From NCBI RefSeq assembly GCF_010111755.1, contig NC_088963.1, forward strand, positions 682,001 to 746,000: a stretch of 64,000 bases of DNA, given 5' to 3'. This document shows positions 1 to 9,490 of this stretch, piece after piece. Under the pieces are notes generated by a model. It worked only from the letters and a program-made list of their open reading frames with translations, searched no databases and had not been told where the DNA came from. Position numbers and translations under genes: made by a program. Source of the stretch: Nakaseomyces glabratus (lineage: Eukaryota; Ascomycota; Saccharomycetes; Saccharomycetales; Saccharomycetaceae). The stretch's first letter is position 1. Every line of letters starts with the position of its first letter.

Positions 1-540
1 CTATGTGAGCTGACTATCCCAATATATGATGGCCCACTATACACTCTTTACATCATGTGACTTATGAATCATGAGATACATCCTCACAACCGTCAAGTAT
101 TACAAATTAATATGTGACTGTCTCCATTTAGACACCCGTACACCCACAAAATTAAATACCTCAATGTTTCTGTTGTGTTTGTCCATTTTGCAGTGGACAG
201 GTGGATATTTTCAATAAATTTCCTATTAAAGTAATTAATGTCTATATAGTTTTCCACATTTCACGGATAGACCATAACACGCTCTAGTTTTTTGAAAAAT
301 TTCAACGGCAAGCTGTAACTACTCCAATGGTTGGGTGCCAATGAGCAGCATTCATGCTACGATGTGCGCGATTCTGCGATGCCCTTTGGTCTCTCAACTT
401 TCTACAGGTAGTGGGCGGTTATTCTATCTCAATATATCTTGATTGTGTTCAGTTTGTATAATTTGGTATAGTACAAGTCTTAACCTCTCTTCTTTTTAAC
501 TCATTCTTAGTTGTAACGACAAGAAAAGTACTGATCAAAG
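1..540 (+). promoter_or_regulatory. RPS9 upstream region with Rap1-type site
   Basis: No gene is seen here. A Rap1-like site (ACACCCGTACACC, 132-144) lies about 400 bases before the RPS9 start, the usual arrangement for ribosomal protein genes. A second motif, TTTTTTGAAAAATTTC at about 289-304, resembles the RRPE element. Assignment to RPS9 is an inference from position. Confidence 0.6.
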
Positions 541-1999
541 ATGCCAAGTATGTGCTAATATGGACACCACTCTAAAGTGGAATAACTGAAAATGAGAATT
601 GCACTTATATGAGGAAATGAATTGAGAAATTGAAAAATTGAATAAATGAGAAATTGAAATGAAATATAGAGGTGCTCGGGTCCCTCTCATGAAACGATTT
701 GATTTGATATGAATACCATTGAGGAATATGAATATACTATCCGCAATATAGCTTACACCTTCACTAAGAGACTTGTTTCTAGAAGAATGTTTCTGATTAC
801 ACACTACTGTACACAGTACGCTAAATTCCCGACACTTTAGTCGTACTATCATCTTAATAGCATGGGCCTATTTTTCTTCTCGGGAGAATTGAGGTTCTTT
901 TAGCTTCCAAGATGACTATGGTAGTGTAATCTGCCTCTGTATGTTACCACTTTTGGTTATGTACATAGTACTGAATGTTCACTTGAAAAATTTAGAATCA
1001 TAGTGTAAAGGTGATACTAGCTGTTTTGCGATTTGTAATTTGTTTCCTAGTATATGGTATTTAATCGTCTTAGTCTTTCATGGGTGTAGAAATCGTTTTG
1101 GATCCGTAGTATATGAATTCATGATATATGGTTATAAATCCATAGCAAGTTGAAATTCATCACTTCTGTAGTCATCGTTGAAGCTATTTCTTGGAGATTT
1201 CGAACCTCAATCACGACACACATATTTTACTGTGCAGTTATTACTCATTTTCCTGAGATATATTTCCATGGATCAAGTTTACTAACAGTTAATGCCTTTT
1301 CGAAAATAAAGCTATGTTTTATGAGGTACATTGGTTGATTTGTAACGTTTGTTGCGGATACGATCTACACTACACATTTAGCATAAAAGAAGTTAATTTT
1401 TGAAAACTGAAATAAATACAGGAGCCCCAAGAACTTACTCTAAGACCTACTCTACCCCAAAGAGACCTTACGAATCTTCTCGTTTGGACGCTGAATTGAA
1501 GCTTGCTGGTGAATTCGGTTTGAAGAACAAGAGAGAAATTTACAGAATTTCTTTCCAATTGTCCAAGATCAGAAGAGCTGCTAGAGATCTTTTGACCAGA
1601 GACGAAAAGGACCCAAAGAGATTGTTCGAAGGTAATGCTTTGATCAGAAGATTGGTGAGAATCGGTGTCTTGTCCGAAGACAAGAAGAAGTTGGATTATG
1701 TCTTGGCTTTGAAGATTGAAGATTTCTTGGAAAGAAGATTGCAAACTCAAGTTTACAAGCTAGGTTTGGCCAAGTCTGTTCACCACGCTAGAGTCTTGAT
1801 CACTCAAAGACACATTGCTGTTGGTAAGCAAATCGTCAACATCCCATCTTTCATGGTCAGATTGGACTCTGAGAAGCACATTGACTTCGCTCCAACTTCT
1901 CCATTCGGTGGTGCCAGACCAGGTAGAGTTGCTAGAAAGAACTCCGGTAAGGCCTCCGAAGGTGGTGACGATGCCGCTGAAGAAGCTGACGAAGAGTAA
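541..1999 (+). CDS. RPS9: 40S ribosomal protein S9 (uS4), spliced
   Basis: Small-subunit ribosomal protein uS4, which binds 18S rRNA early in 40S assembly and helps keep decoding accurate. The coding sequence joins 541-547 to 1422-1999. Exon 1 is only ATGCCAA and the donor GTATGT starts at 548. Splicing to the acceptor at 1420-1421 gives [20 protein letters not shown], the S. cerevisiae Rps9 N-terminus, and a 194-residue product that follows the family to its acidic C-terminus (EEADEE). The S4 RNA-binding segment covers roughly residues 105-165 ([18 protein letters not shown] and after). Codon use is strongly biased (TTG, AGA, GGT, AAG), as in other highly expressed genes here. Together with RPL21 downstream it repeats the S. 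cerevisiae RPS9-RPL21 neighbourhood. Confidence 0.97.
548..1421 (+). other. RPS9 intron (874 nt)
   Basis: Donor GTATGT at 548-553, perfect branch site TACTAAC at 1280-1286, acceptor ATACAG ending at 1421. The branch-to-acceptor distance is about 135 nt, unusually long for yeast, with an earlier TAG at 1379-1381. TTTTATG (1317-1323) is complementary to CATAAAA (1382-1388) and could loop out the interval. About 612-660 is low-complexity, built from repeated GAAATTGA-like units. No snoRNA was recognised in it. Confidence 0.93.
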
Positions 2000-2444
2000 A
2001 TTAATTGAAAAGAACAATCTGATATAGACGATTTTTTTTATCTTATCTTATATATGATATCTAACTAGCGTCTCTACGCTATTCTTTTTTAATTTAATTG
2101 TACACTTCATCCCCATATCTAAAAAAATCGCATAGTCAATTATAAAATCATTAAATATAAACATGAGCACCAAAAATAGTAACAGCTAGTGTATTGGAAA
2201 ATAAATCCCAAGCAAACGAGTAGTATTTTCGTATTTACAATAAATTTTACTATACTATGAACCTCTATATTGTGATATGACTTGGTAACTACATAGACTC
2301 TTCTCTGGTACTCATGTGGTAATCGTCTATAGATATATCTCTATATCTTTTTGAAATTATGATTGAAGGTTAGTTTTGTGACTACTTGAAGTGTACACCC
2401 ATACACCAAAGAAATTGGCTGCTATTTTCTAGTTTTTTCCTTCT
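2000..2444 (+). promoter_or_regulatory. RPS9 3' flank and Rap1 site with T-rich tract
   Basis: No gene is seen. A good Rap1 site, ACACCCATACACC, lies at 2395-2407 and is followed by a T-rich tract (about 2424-2448). This is the ribosomal protein promoter layout, but it sits about 620 bases before the RPL21 start, with a GC-rich block in between. It could therefore drive RPL21 with a long leader or a separate transcript from the block. Confidence 0.55.
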
Positions 2445-2905
2445 TCTTGGGGGGAGCAAGGTATTGCAGATTAACATTGTTTTGTGATTCCTGTCAAACG
2501 CACCTCGCTGTGCTCTAGGATCGTTAGGCTCAAACAGCCCCCACTGGATACCACGAGCCATACCAGACTTTTAGGAAGAGAAGTAAGCTCTGTTCCCGAG
2601 CCAAAACCTGGCGATGTTGTAATTGTTCGAAGGGGCCCCCTCCTAGTGTCTTCCTGCAAAATGATCCAACTGTATGCTAGGTTCTCGAAAGACTAGGCTG
2701 GGGTACTCTTACCGGAAGTTGGACAGAGAGTGTCATTGCTTCTCTTGGGCGATCGGGAACTCAGCCTGGTGGGCTCATAGGGGGAGCACAGGTTCTAGGA
2801 AGGGACGCATCAAGTGTGCTCTCACACACTGGGAAGAGCTGAAACTCATCGAAACACGCAACTTTCACACTGAGATTGAATCCGTCAGGATGTTCTGTCA
2901 GTAGG
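2445..2905 (+). ncRNA. Putative structured RNA, family unknown
   Basis: This block is about 50% GC by hand count over 2461-2880, against roughly 25-37% in the flanks sampled. It has no convincing protein: the short frames resemble no known product. It can form a hairpin pairing CCTAGT (2642-2647) with ACTAGG (2692-2697), extended by CCCC (2636-2639) with GGGG (2700-2703), and a second with a 9-bp stem (2782-2790 with 2815-2823). A Rap1 site and T-rich tract lie just upstream. I compared it from memory with RPR1, SCR1, U1, U2, U3, U5, snR30 and telomerase RNA and matched none. It could instead be the RPL21 leader. Strand is assumed from the promoter-like elements. Confidence 0.35.
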
Positions 2906-3024
2906 CAATGGCTGTGCTTAATGGCGGTTAAAGATAACTGGTATTTGAGAACTTGTAGTCATAGTAGGGGTATTGGTACATTACTAGTAGCAGAACCGAC
3001 CAAGACAAACGATATCAAGCAAAA

Positions 3025-4277
3025 ATGGGTAAATCGTATGTTTAACTAGCAACAATTTGAATAGACTACAGGACAATAATAGTCTCTATGGTCAGATAAC
3101 CAGAGTGGTAGAATTATAGCTATAACTGAGTTCCATATATGGATAATTTCTCAAAGACACATTTGACAACCCGTGATAGCACATATCAGGTACTATAACC
3201 CTCCATAATGTGGTTATTACTGCGATAGTCAGTTCGCTTATTGAAGGATAAAGTCTCAATGGATCAAACAAAATACACTATCAATTATAGAGATCCCATG
3301 CTTATAACTGTCATCACACTATGAATTCTCTGTACAATTATTATGGCAATCATAAAGTTATTAGTGGATATGTGGATTTTATATGTGTCCAGGACATGTT
3401 ACAACAATTAAATGGGTTTTATATGTTAATGCTATAGCTTGTTCTGAAAACTACTGAAATTACAATCATTAAGAAACATCTACTAACATTTTGTTAATCA
3501 AATTTTTTTTCAAACCATACTCTCTAGACTTCCAGTGGATAAAAAAGTAAGCGAGCTACACCACATATTGTTCAAACGGGATTCTACTACAATGTGAATA
3601 TCAAAAAATGAAGATCTACAAAGTAACTAATAGTTGCAAATGCTAATGGATACTAGAGGAACTATTTTTTTGGTGCTGTAGAAGATGAATATGTTTTTAC
3701 ACATAATATATGGTAGTGTTCAAGGTCTTTGAATGTAAACTGGAATGAATGTATGAGAGGAAATTTGGGGGTTAAAAAAATTGATGATTTCGCATATTAT
3801 TACAGTCACGGTTACAGATCTCGTACTCGTTACATGTTCCAACGTGACTTCCGTAAGCACGGTGCTATTGCATTGTCCACTTACTTGAAGGTCTACAAGG
3901 TTGGTGACATTGTCGATATCAAGGCTAACGGTTCCATCCAAAAGGGTATGCCACACAAGTTCTACCAAGGTAAGACCGGTGTTGTCTACAACGTCACCAA
4001 GTCTTCCGTTGGTGTCATCGTTAACAAGATGGTTGGTAACAGATACTTGGAAAAGAGATTGAACTTGAGAGTCGAACACGTCAAGCACTCCAAGTGTAGA
4101 CAAGAATTTTTGGACAGAGTTAAGTCTAACGCTGCCAAGAGAGCTGAAGCCAAGGCCCAAGGTAAGGCTGTCCAATTGAAGAGACAACCAGCTCAACCAA
4201 GAGAAGCCCGTGTCGTCTCCACTGAAGGTAACGTTCCTCAAACTTTGGCCCCAGTCGCTTACGAAACCTTCATCTAA
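3025..4277 (+). CDS. RPL21: 60S ribosomal protein L21 (eL21), spliced
   Basis: Large-subunit ribosomal protein eL21. The coding sequence joins 3025-3035 (ATGGGTAAATC) to 3806-4277, giving [20 protein letters not shown] at the start and a 160-residue protein, the same length as S. cerevisiae Rpl21. The C-terminus ([25 protein letters not shown] region) follows the family closely. An ATG at 3729 lies inside the intron and would give a spurious N-terminus. Codon use is strongly biased as in RPS9. The neighbouring order RPS9 then RPL21 on the same strand is the same as in S. cerevisiae. Confidence 0.97.
3036..3805 (+). other. RPL21 intron (770 nt)
   Basis: Donor GTATGT at 3036-3041, perfect branch site TACTAAC at 3481-3487, acceptor TTACAG ending at 3805. 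The branch site is 318 nt before the acceptor, with several AGs between. A U-rich segment right after the branch (3497-3509) can pair with an A-rich segment just before the acceptor (3774-3785). Weaker branch-like sequences (AACTAAT near 3625, TGCTAAT at 3641) also exist. Confidence 0.92.
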
Positions 4278-5035
4278 TCGTGTTTGTCTTCAAAGGAATA
4301 CGTATCTCTACTTTTTAAACAGTATCATTTTTTACATTTTTTTTAAAATAAAAAATATAACAAACCACATAATCATAAGATATATTATTACTATTAGTAT
4401 TATTATTTCCTGTTCTCTTATCTCACGTATATCTCACCGAGAAGGATAGGCTCAAAGGCAACCCAAACACCGTTTATTGCTCGAATAAATCAATTAGCAA
4501 TGCGGTGATACCACATAAGTTATGAAGTTGTTTCGTCTATTTTTAAGCTATCACATTTAGAGCACAATGTACTACCATGCGATAAAGATTTAGCAAAATT
4601 CAGCCTCTGTATTGCTATTATGTATTCTTATTGCTTCTGACGAGCTTTTATCAACCTTAGCTCATCGCATCGAAAGAAAAAGCCCCGGGCCTATCAACCA
4701 CCCCCACTATAAAAAGTGCAAATGTCCGATGTCAACACTCGAACATAACACTGATTAACTCACACCACTAACCGCCAAAAGAATAGACAATAGCATACTA
4801 AGATTACATTTATCTGCAAAGGTTACATCGTGATATTGCCACTTTGAAAGAATAGGCTAGGATACAACGACGTTGCTAAAGCAAGGGGAGTTTCAAACAT
4901 ACCGCCTCAAGATTTCAGGAACCCCATTAAAAACATCTTTAAGGAGCATAAAATAACATACCCGAAGGTTATCATTGGAACTAAAGCTACAAAAGGAGTA
5001 TTTTTCAGTTAAAGTTGAAAGTTTTAAATTAAGAG
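4278..5035 (+). promoter_or_regulatory. RPL21 3' flank and upstream region of the SSH4-type gene
   Basis: No gene is seen. AGCTCATCGC at 4659-4668 is a PAC element in reverse, and TATAAAAAG at 4708-4716 could be the TATA box for the downstream gene. If so, its leader would be about 250-300 nt long. Confidence 0.45.
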
Positions 5036-6799
5036 ATGCCGTTAATACCTGACTCTATACAGTCGATAGGGGTTTTTCATGTGGATGACCCTTTCAACCC
5101 TATGCCAGATCCAGGTGATGCTGATCCTGAGACTGTCGCTTTTGCATTTTTTATAGGAATTGCGGTTGTATTTTCACTGTTATTGATTACATTAGTATGT
5201 ACTGCTGCTTATCTAGTTTGTACCAGCTCTTACGAAGGTGAATACGATGAAGAATTAGCTAATAATGGAGATGGTAGTAGACGTGGTATCTTGAATTTCC
5301 GACCATTGTTTGGTAAGAAGAACTCAAATGGTTTGCTATTAGATTCTAATTTTACTAATCCAGGCGAATTTGATGACAACGAGGAGTTTATCGAGCGGGA
5401 ACGTGAAGCGCTAATAAAGATGTCACCATTTGAAGTAGATTCTTATATGAGAGCCAAAGAATTTCAGATAGTGTCGCCACCTGCTGTCCAAGAGTTTGGT
5501 ACGTACCTTGACTCAAAAGATTTGCAGATGATTAAAGATAGAGGCATACAGAGCTACTATTTCATTCCTAGTATTAATGACAATGTCGATAAAAGTGGCC
5601 ATTTTTTGCCAAGCTTTTTAGTACAAGATAAATTAGAGGTAGAATTTACCAGATGGAATAAAAGTTCTTCAGCAGTGCTCAACTATCCATTACCATACAA
5701 CAAAAAGGATGCTGTTTATTTTGAAGTAAAAGTTTACAATCATAAACCCAACTCCAATTCTATATTCAGTATTGGTTTGGTGACTGTTCCTTACCCATAT
5801 TTCAGGATTCCCGGAATGTGTAAATTTTCTATTGCTTATGAGTCAACTGGTAAGCTAAGGATTAATGACCCATTCTTTCCTAGCACCTTGCTACCTAAAT
5901 TAGTTGAAGGAGATGTAGTTGGTTTTGGGTATAGGTTCAAGACAGGTACTATATTCATTACGCACAATGGTAAGAAATTGATGGATGTTACACAAAATGT
6001 CAGTGTTGAGCTTTTCATAGCACTAGGCGCAATGAATGCTTCATATACCCGAACGTACACAAAAGATGGCTTACTCGAGGATCCAGACAACATTGAACTA
6101 AGAAATGCTCTAGCAGAAGGGAGGGAACTCAAACTCAGCAAAGATATTCAAAATCCTCATAACCCAATGGATGAGACAAAATGGGACATAATTGACTCAG
6201 ATGAGATCGAGCTTCATGTAAATTTAGGACAAACAGGATTTGTTTTCATAGAAGCAAATGTCAAGAAGTATGGTTTTGGGAGTGTTTTCGGGGAAATAGG
6301 AATACCTCCAGCTTATAATCCCAATGATATACAAAAAGACAAACTGATACAAAAAGGGGAAGAACTACCTCCCCAATATCCTGAGGATACAGAGAATTTT
6401 GGGTTATTTGGTAATCTAAAAATTAAGAGTCACATAAAAAACCCATTGAAAGAAGTTAGTAGTAATCCTTCTGCTCCAGAATTAATCCAAAAAAAGCTCA
6501 AGACACCTATCGTGAAGACTCCAAAAGTCGGAATATATGAATTTACCACCCCAATTGACAGAAAGAGGGAAACGAATATGCAGCCATCAATAAACCCTCC
6601 TGTTTATGAAATTAACGATACTAGACAATCTTCTCCGGAAATTACGAATGAAACGATATCAAATGAAGAAACAGTATCAAGCTCCTCTAAGGCAGAGCCG
6701 GCTTTGCAACATGGGCAATCAAATAAAACACCAAATAAACGGCAAAATAAGAAGACGAAGCAAAGAAAAAACAAAAAGAAAGGAAAGAAAAATAAATAA
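5036..6799 (+). CDS. SSH4: SPRY-domain Rsp5 ubiquitin-ligase adaptor (SSH4/EAR1 family)
   Basis: Membrane adaptor that brings Rsp5 to endosomal and vacuolar cargo for ubiquitination and sorting. The 587-residue protein has one transmembrane segment at about residues 36-62, a SPRY-like domain at about 195-345 (SIGLVTVPYPYFRIPGMCKF), three Rsp5-binding PPxY motifs (PPAY 424-427, PPQY 445-448, PPVY 521-524) and a lysine-rich C-terminal tail. S. cerevisiae has two paralogues, SSH4 and EAR1. I cannot decide which name fits better, and a single ancestral gene is possible. The lysine-rich tail is notable because most basic stretches in the family are shorter as I recall. Confidence 0.82.
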   Translation: MPLIPDSIQSIGVFHVDDPFNPMPDPGDADPETVAFAFFIGIAVVFSLLLITLVCTAAYLVCTSSYEGEYDEELANNGDGSRRGILNFRPLFGKKNSNGLLLDSNFTNPGEFDDNEEFIEREREALIKMSPFEVDSYMRAKEFQIVSPPAVQEFGTYLDSKDLQMIKDRGIQSYYFIPSINDNVDKSGHFLPSFLVQDKLEVEFTRWNKSSSAVLNYPLPYNKKDAVYFEVKVYNHKPNSNSIFSIGLVTVPYPYFRIPGMCKFSIAYESTGKLRINDPFFPSTLLPKLVEGDVVGFGYRFKTGTIFITHNGKKLMDVTQNVSVELFIALGAMNASYTRTYTKDGLLEDPDNIELRNALAEGRELKLSKDIQNPHNPMDETKWDIIDSDEIELHVNLGQTGFVFIEANVKKYGFGSVFGEIGIPPAYNPNDIQKDKLIQKGEELPPQYPEDTENFGLFGNLKIKSHIKNPLKEVSSNPSAPELIQKKLKTPIVKTPKVGIYEFTTPIDRKRETNMQPSINPPVYEINDTRQSSPEITNETISNEETVSSSSKAEPALQHGQSNKTPNKRQNKKTKQRKNKKKGKKNK

Positions 6800-6923
6800 A
6801 ATCAGTGCATCGTTATCCCTTCAGAGGGCAAAATAACATTATAAAAACTATATGAAAAATACCCCAATTTATCACTTAACTTGCATAAGACTTTATAATT
6901 TTTTATGACCATTTATATACTAC

Positions 6924-8123
6924 CTAGGAAAGTTCTGATAAGTCAGCTGGCATTGGCTTAACTTTAATCTTATAATATTTCTCTATCTCCTTCATACGCG
7001 AGGCATCAATTTTTGTTAGGAAATTAATTGCCACACCTTTTCTTCCAAATCTTCCACTTCTACCAATTCTATGAACATAGTTTTCTGTGATTTCCGGTAA
7101 ATCATAATTTATTACCAATGATACTTGCTGTACATCAATACCCCTCGCCCATACATCGGTCGAAATCAGTACCCGGGATTGGCCTGTTCTAAATTCATTC
7201 ATAACTCTATCTCTCTCATCTTGCTTCATATCACCATGCATGGAGATAACTGCAAAATTGGATTGTTTTAGCTTGTGCGCTAACCAGTCTACCTTTTTTT
7301 TACTATTACAAAATATAACACACTGAGTAATTGTTAGGGAGTCGTAAATATCACACAATGTATCAAATTTCCATTCTTCTTTTTCGACATTAACGTAGTA
7401 TTGCTTAATGCCTTCCAGTGTTATCTCATCTCTTTTAACCAAAATTTTGACAGGATCATTCATAAATTTCTTAGTTATTTCAAGAATTTCAGGACTCATG
7501 GTGGCACTAACAACCACCACTTGTGAAGTTCTTGGCAATTTAGTGAAGATATCATAAATTTGGTGTTTGAAACCCAGTGTATCGCTGAGAAGTTCATCAG
7601 CTTCATCCAAAACTAAAATCTGGACATGTCTAGTCTCTATCAATCGTCTTTTTATCATATCTAGAACTCTTCCTGGTGTACCACTAATGACTTGGCAACC
7701 ATGCTTTTGAATTTTCTTCAAATCATCTTTCATAGTTTTACCTCCAGTCATTGCATAGGCCTTGACGTTCATGTAGTCACCCAAGTTTGTGACAACTTTA
7801 CCAATCTGAGCAGCCAATTCTCTAGTTGGAGATAAAACTAGTGCTTGCAAATCATGTTTCTTTAGATCAATAGCTTGCAACATACCAATCGTGAATGTTG
7901 CAGTCTTACCAGTACCGGACTGTGCTTGTGCAATAACATCTTTGCCGGAAATAATTTGTGTTATAGCTCTAGACTGAATAGCAGATGGTGCTTCAAAGCC
8001 ATACGAATATATGCCTCGCAATAAACCCTCTTTCAGATCCATAGACTCGAAGGTGGCAGATATTTTTAGTTTCTTAGAAGACTTAAACTTTAATTTTAAG
8101 TCATGTTCTCGGTTGAAAGACAT
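6924..8123 (-). CDS. FAL1: DEAD-box ATP-dependent RNA helicase Fal1
   Basis: Nucleolar eIF4A-like helicase needed for 40S subunit maturation (early pre-rRNA cleavages). The 399-residue protein has the full set of motifs: Q motif (GFEAPSAIQ), [25 protein letters not shown], and HRIGRSGR near the C-terminus. Its length equals S. cerevisiae Fal1, and its divergent neighbour DAS2 is also the S. cerevisiae neighbour, which separates it from eIF4A (TIF1/2). Two PAC motifs lie in the shared promoter. Confidence 0.95.
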   Translation of the reverse strand: MSFNREHDLKLKFKSSKKLKISATFESMDLKEGLLRGIYSYGFEAPSAIQSRAITQIISGKDVIAQAQSGTGKTATFTIGMLQAIDLKKHDLQALVLSPTRELAAQIGKVVTNLGDYMNVKAYAMTGGKTMKDDLKKIQKHGCQVISGTPGRVLDMIKRRLIETRHVQILVLDEADELLSDTLGFKHQIYDIFTKLPRTSQVVVVSATMSPEILEITKKFMNDPVKILVKRDEITLEGIKQYYVNVEKEEWKFDTLCDIYDSLTITQCVIFCNSKKKVDWLAHKLKQSNFAVISMHGDMKQDERDRVMNEFRTGQSRVLISTDVWARGIDVQQVSLVINYDLPEITENYVHRIGRSGRFGRKGVAINFLTKIDASRMKEIEKYYKIKVKPMPADLSELS

Positions 8124-8475
8124 AGTTGTTTGTGTAATTTTCTGTGGTTCTCAAGTTTTCGATTATACAAGCACTTTGATTCAACAAATAATAGTAAATT
8201 GTAAAATATTTTTGAAATGTGACTAAGTTAGCTCTCATTTGATCGACTATATTGAATGAGCTCATCGCAGCCTTGTGCTGCTCATCGAATTTTTTTCAAG
8301 TTAAAAATCGGCGATGAGCTGCAGTGGATGAAAATCAAATAATAAACCTACATACTTTAAATTGCTATTTGATCTGCAGAAATAGAATGACTTCATATTA
8401 CCTTTGAACAATCAATTTTCTAAAGTGACTAGAGTTATTTTAGAAGAATAAACTTTAAATACTCAAATTATAAGT
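8124..8475. promoter_or_regulatory. Divergent FAL1/DAS2 promoter with two PAC motifs
   Basis: AGCTCATCGC at 8259-8268 and GCGATGAGCT at 8311-8320 are PAC elements in opposite orientations, about 45 bp apart. A partial copy (CTCATCG, 8281-8287) lies between them next to an A/T-rich RRPE-like tract. PAC is the ribosome-biogenesis promoter motif, which fits FAL1. Confidence 0.75.
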
Positions 8476-9153
8476 ATGGATAAGCGTATACTTCTACTAA
8501 TTGGTGGAGGACATGATACTGGTGTCAAGTCGATGAGCAATGAGCTGAAGACGAAATTTGACAGCCTGTTTCCTGAGTCGAATATCAAAGTTATTGATAT
8601 AGACTATGAACAGGAATATATGATATCACCAGCACGGATTAAGAGAAGCTATTCTAACGAAGATTACGATTTTGATGTTCTCTACAATACATTAACACAT
8701 CAATCGGAACATAAAGCAGAAGGGGAGGTTGATATAATAATTGTATGTGGTTGTTATGCACTTTACAATCAAAAAATCAATGAATTGGCAAATTTGAGAG
8801 TATTTGTTGAAAGTGATGGCGATGTTAGGTTGATTAATAAAATTAGGTCAGAAAATATTGACAACTCAGAACAACTAGCAACCACTCTTCAGGAGTATCT
8901 ACAGAACCTACGACCTGAGATGGAGAATTATATCGAACCAACTAGAGTGCATGCTCATTTAATAATCCCATACGCAAATAAGGACTCTGGTGTGGCTATT
9001 ATTGTCGATGGTATGGTCAAAATTGTTAATGAGGTCTCAAATTCTAGATCACCAGACAGACAAAATTCGAAAGAAATAGCTAGAAATCAATTATACGACT
9101 TCTTGGGTGAAAGCATGGATAATGAACGCAGCAGATATTACGATTTGGCTTAA
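8476..9153 (+). CDS. DAS2: Uridine kinase-like protein Das2
   Basis: P-loop kinase-like protein related to uridine/cytidine kinases; the true activity of yeast Das2 is not established. The 225-residue protein starts MDKRILLLIGGGHDTGVKSM, where GGGHDTGVKS occupies the Walker A position but departs from GxxxxGKS. That suggests weakened nucleotide binding. YDFDVLYNTLTH fits the uridine-kinase substrate loop. The main support for the name is the divergent placement next to FAL1, as in S. cerevisiae. Confidence 0.85.
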   Translation: MDKRILLLIGGGHDTGVKSMSNELKTKFDSLFPESNIKVIDIDYEQEYMISPARIKRSYSNEDYDFDVLYNTLTHQSEHKAEGEVDIIIVCGCYALYNQKINELANLRVFVESDGDVRLINKIRSENIDNSEQLATTLQEYLQNLRPEMENYIEPTRVHAHLIIPYANKDSGVAIIVDGMVKIVNEVSNSRSPDRQNSKEIARNQLYDFLGESMDNERSRYYDLA

Positions 9154-9490
9154 AGATGTTCTCGCATTGCATTTGCATATAAATATTTAATTATACCTTT
9201 ACAATCTAAGCATTAATGCAAGCATATAATTCCTTCAGTATGTAAGTATTTACTTTCAATGGAGATAGTTTGTGAATTTCCAAGATTTTTATCTTTGTTC
9301 TTCAAGCAAATGTTCAAACCACTATTATCACCAAAATATTAAACACCTGCGAAATAATTAAAGCGCCAGGGATGGAATAATAATATGCTACATCACTATC
9401 ATCAGTTCATGGTTTTTAATAAAGAAAAACGAATATATATTTTAAATGCTATAATTTAATGCTGCAATATTATATAGCAATCAAAGGTCT
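9154..9490. other. Convergent intergenic DAS2/AVT7
   Basis: AT-rich 3' flanks of two convergent genes. I see no gene, RNA or repeat. Confidence 0.6.

Noticed and set aside
2782..2823. Hairpin resembling SRP RNA helix 8
   Set aside because: The similarity is loose. There is no Pol III terminator before RPL21, and no Alu domain was found, so the block was not called SCR1.
2674..2904. 76-codon plus-strand frame in the GC-rich block
   Set aside because: Composition and sequence look non-coding, nothing recognisable, and it overlaps hairpin-forming sequence; other frames in the block are equally open.
8512..8541. DAS2 as an active uridine kinase
   Set aside because: The P-loop departs from GxxxxGKS at the key lysine region, so catalytic activity is not claimed.
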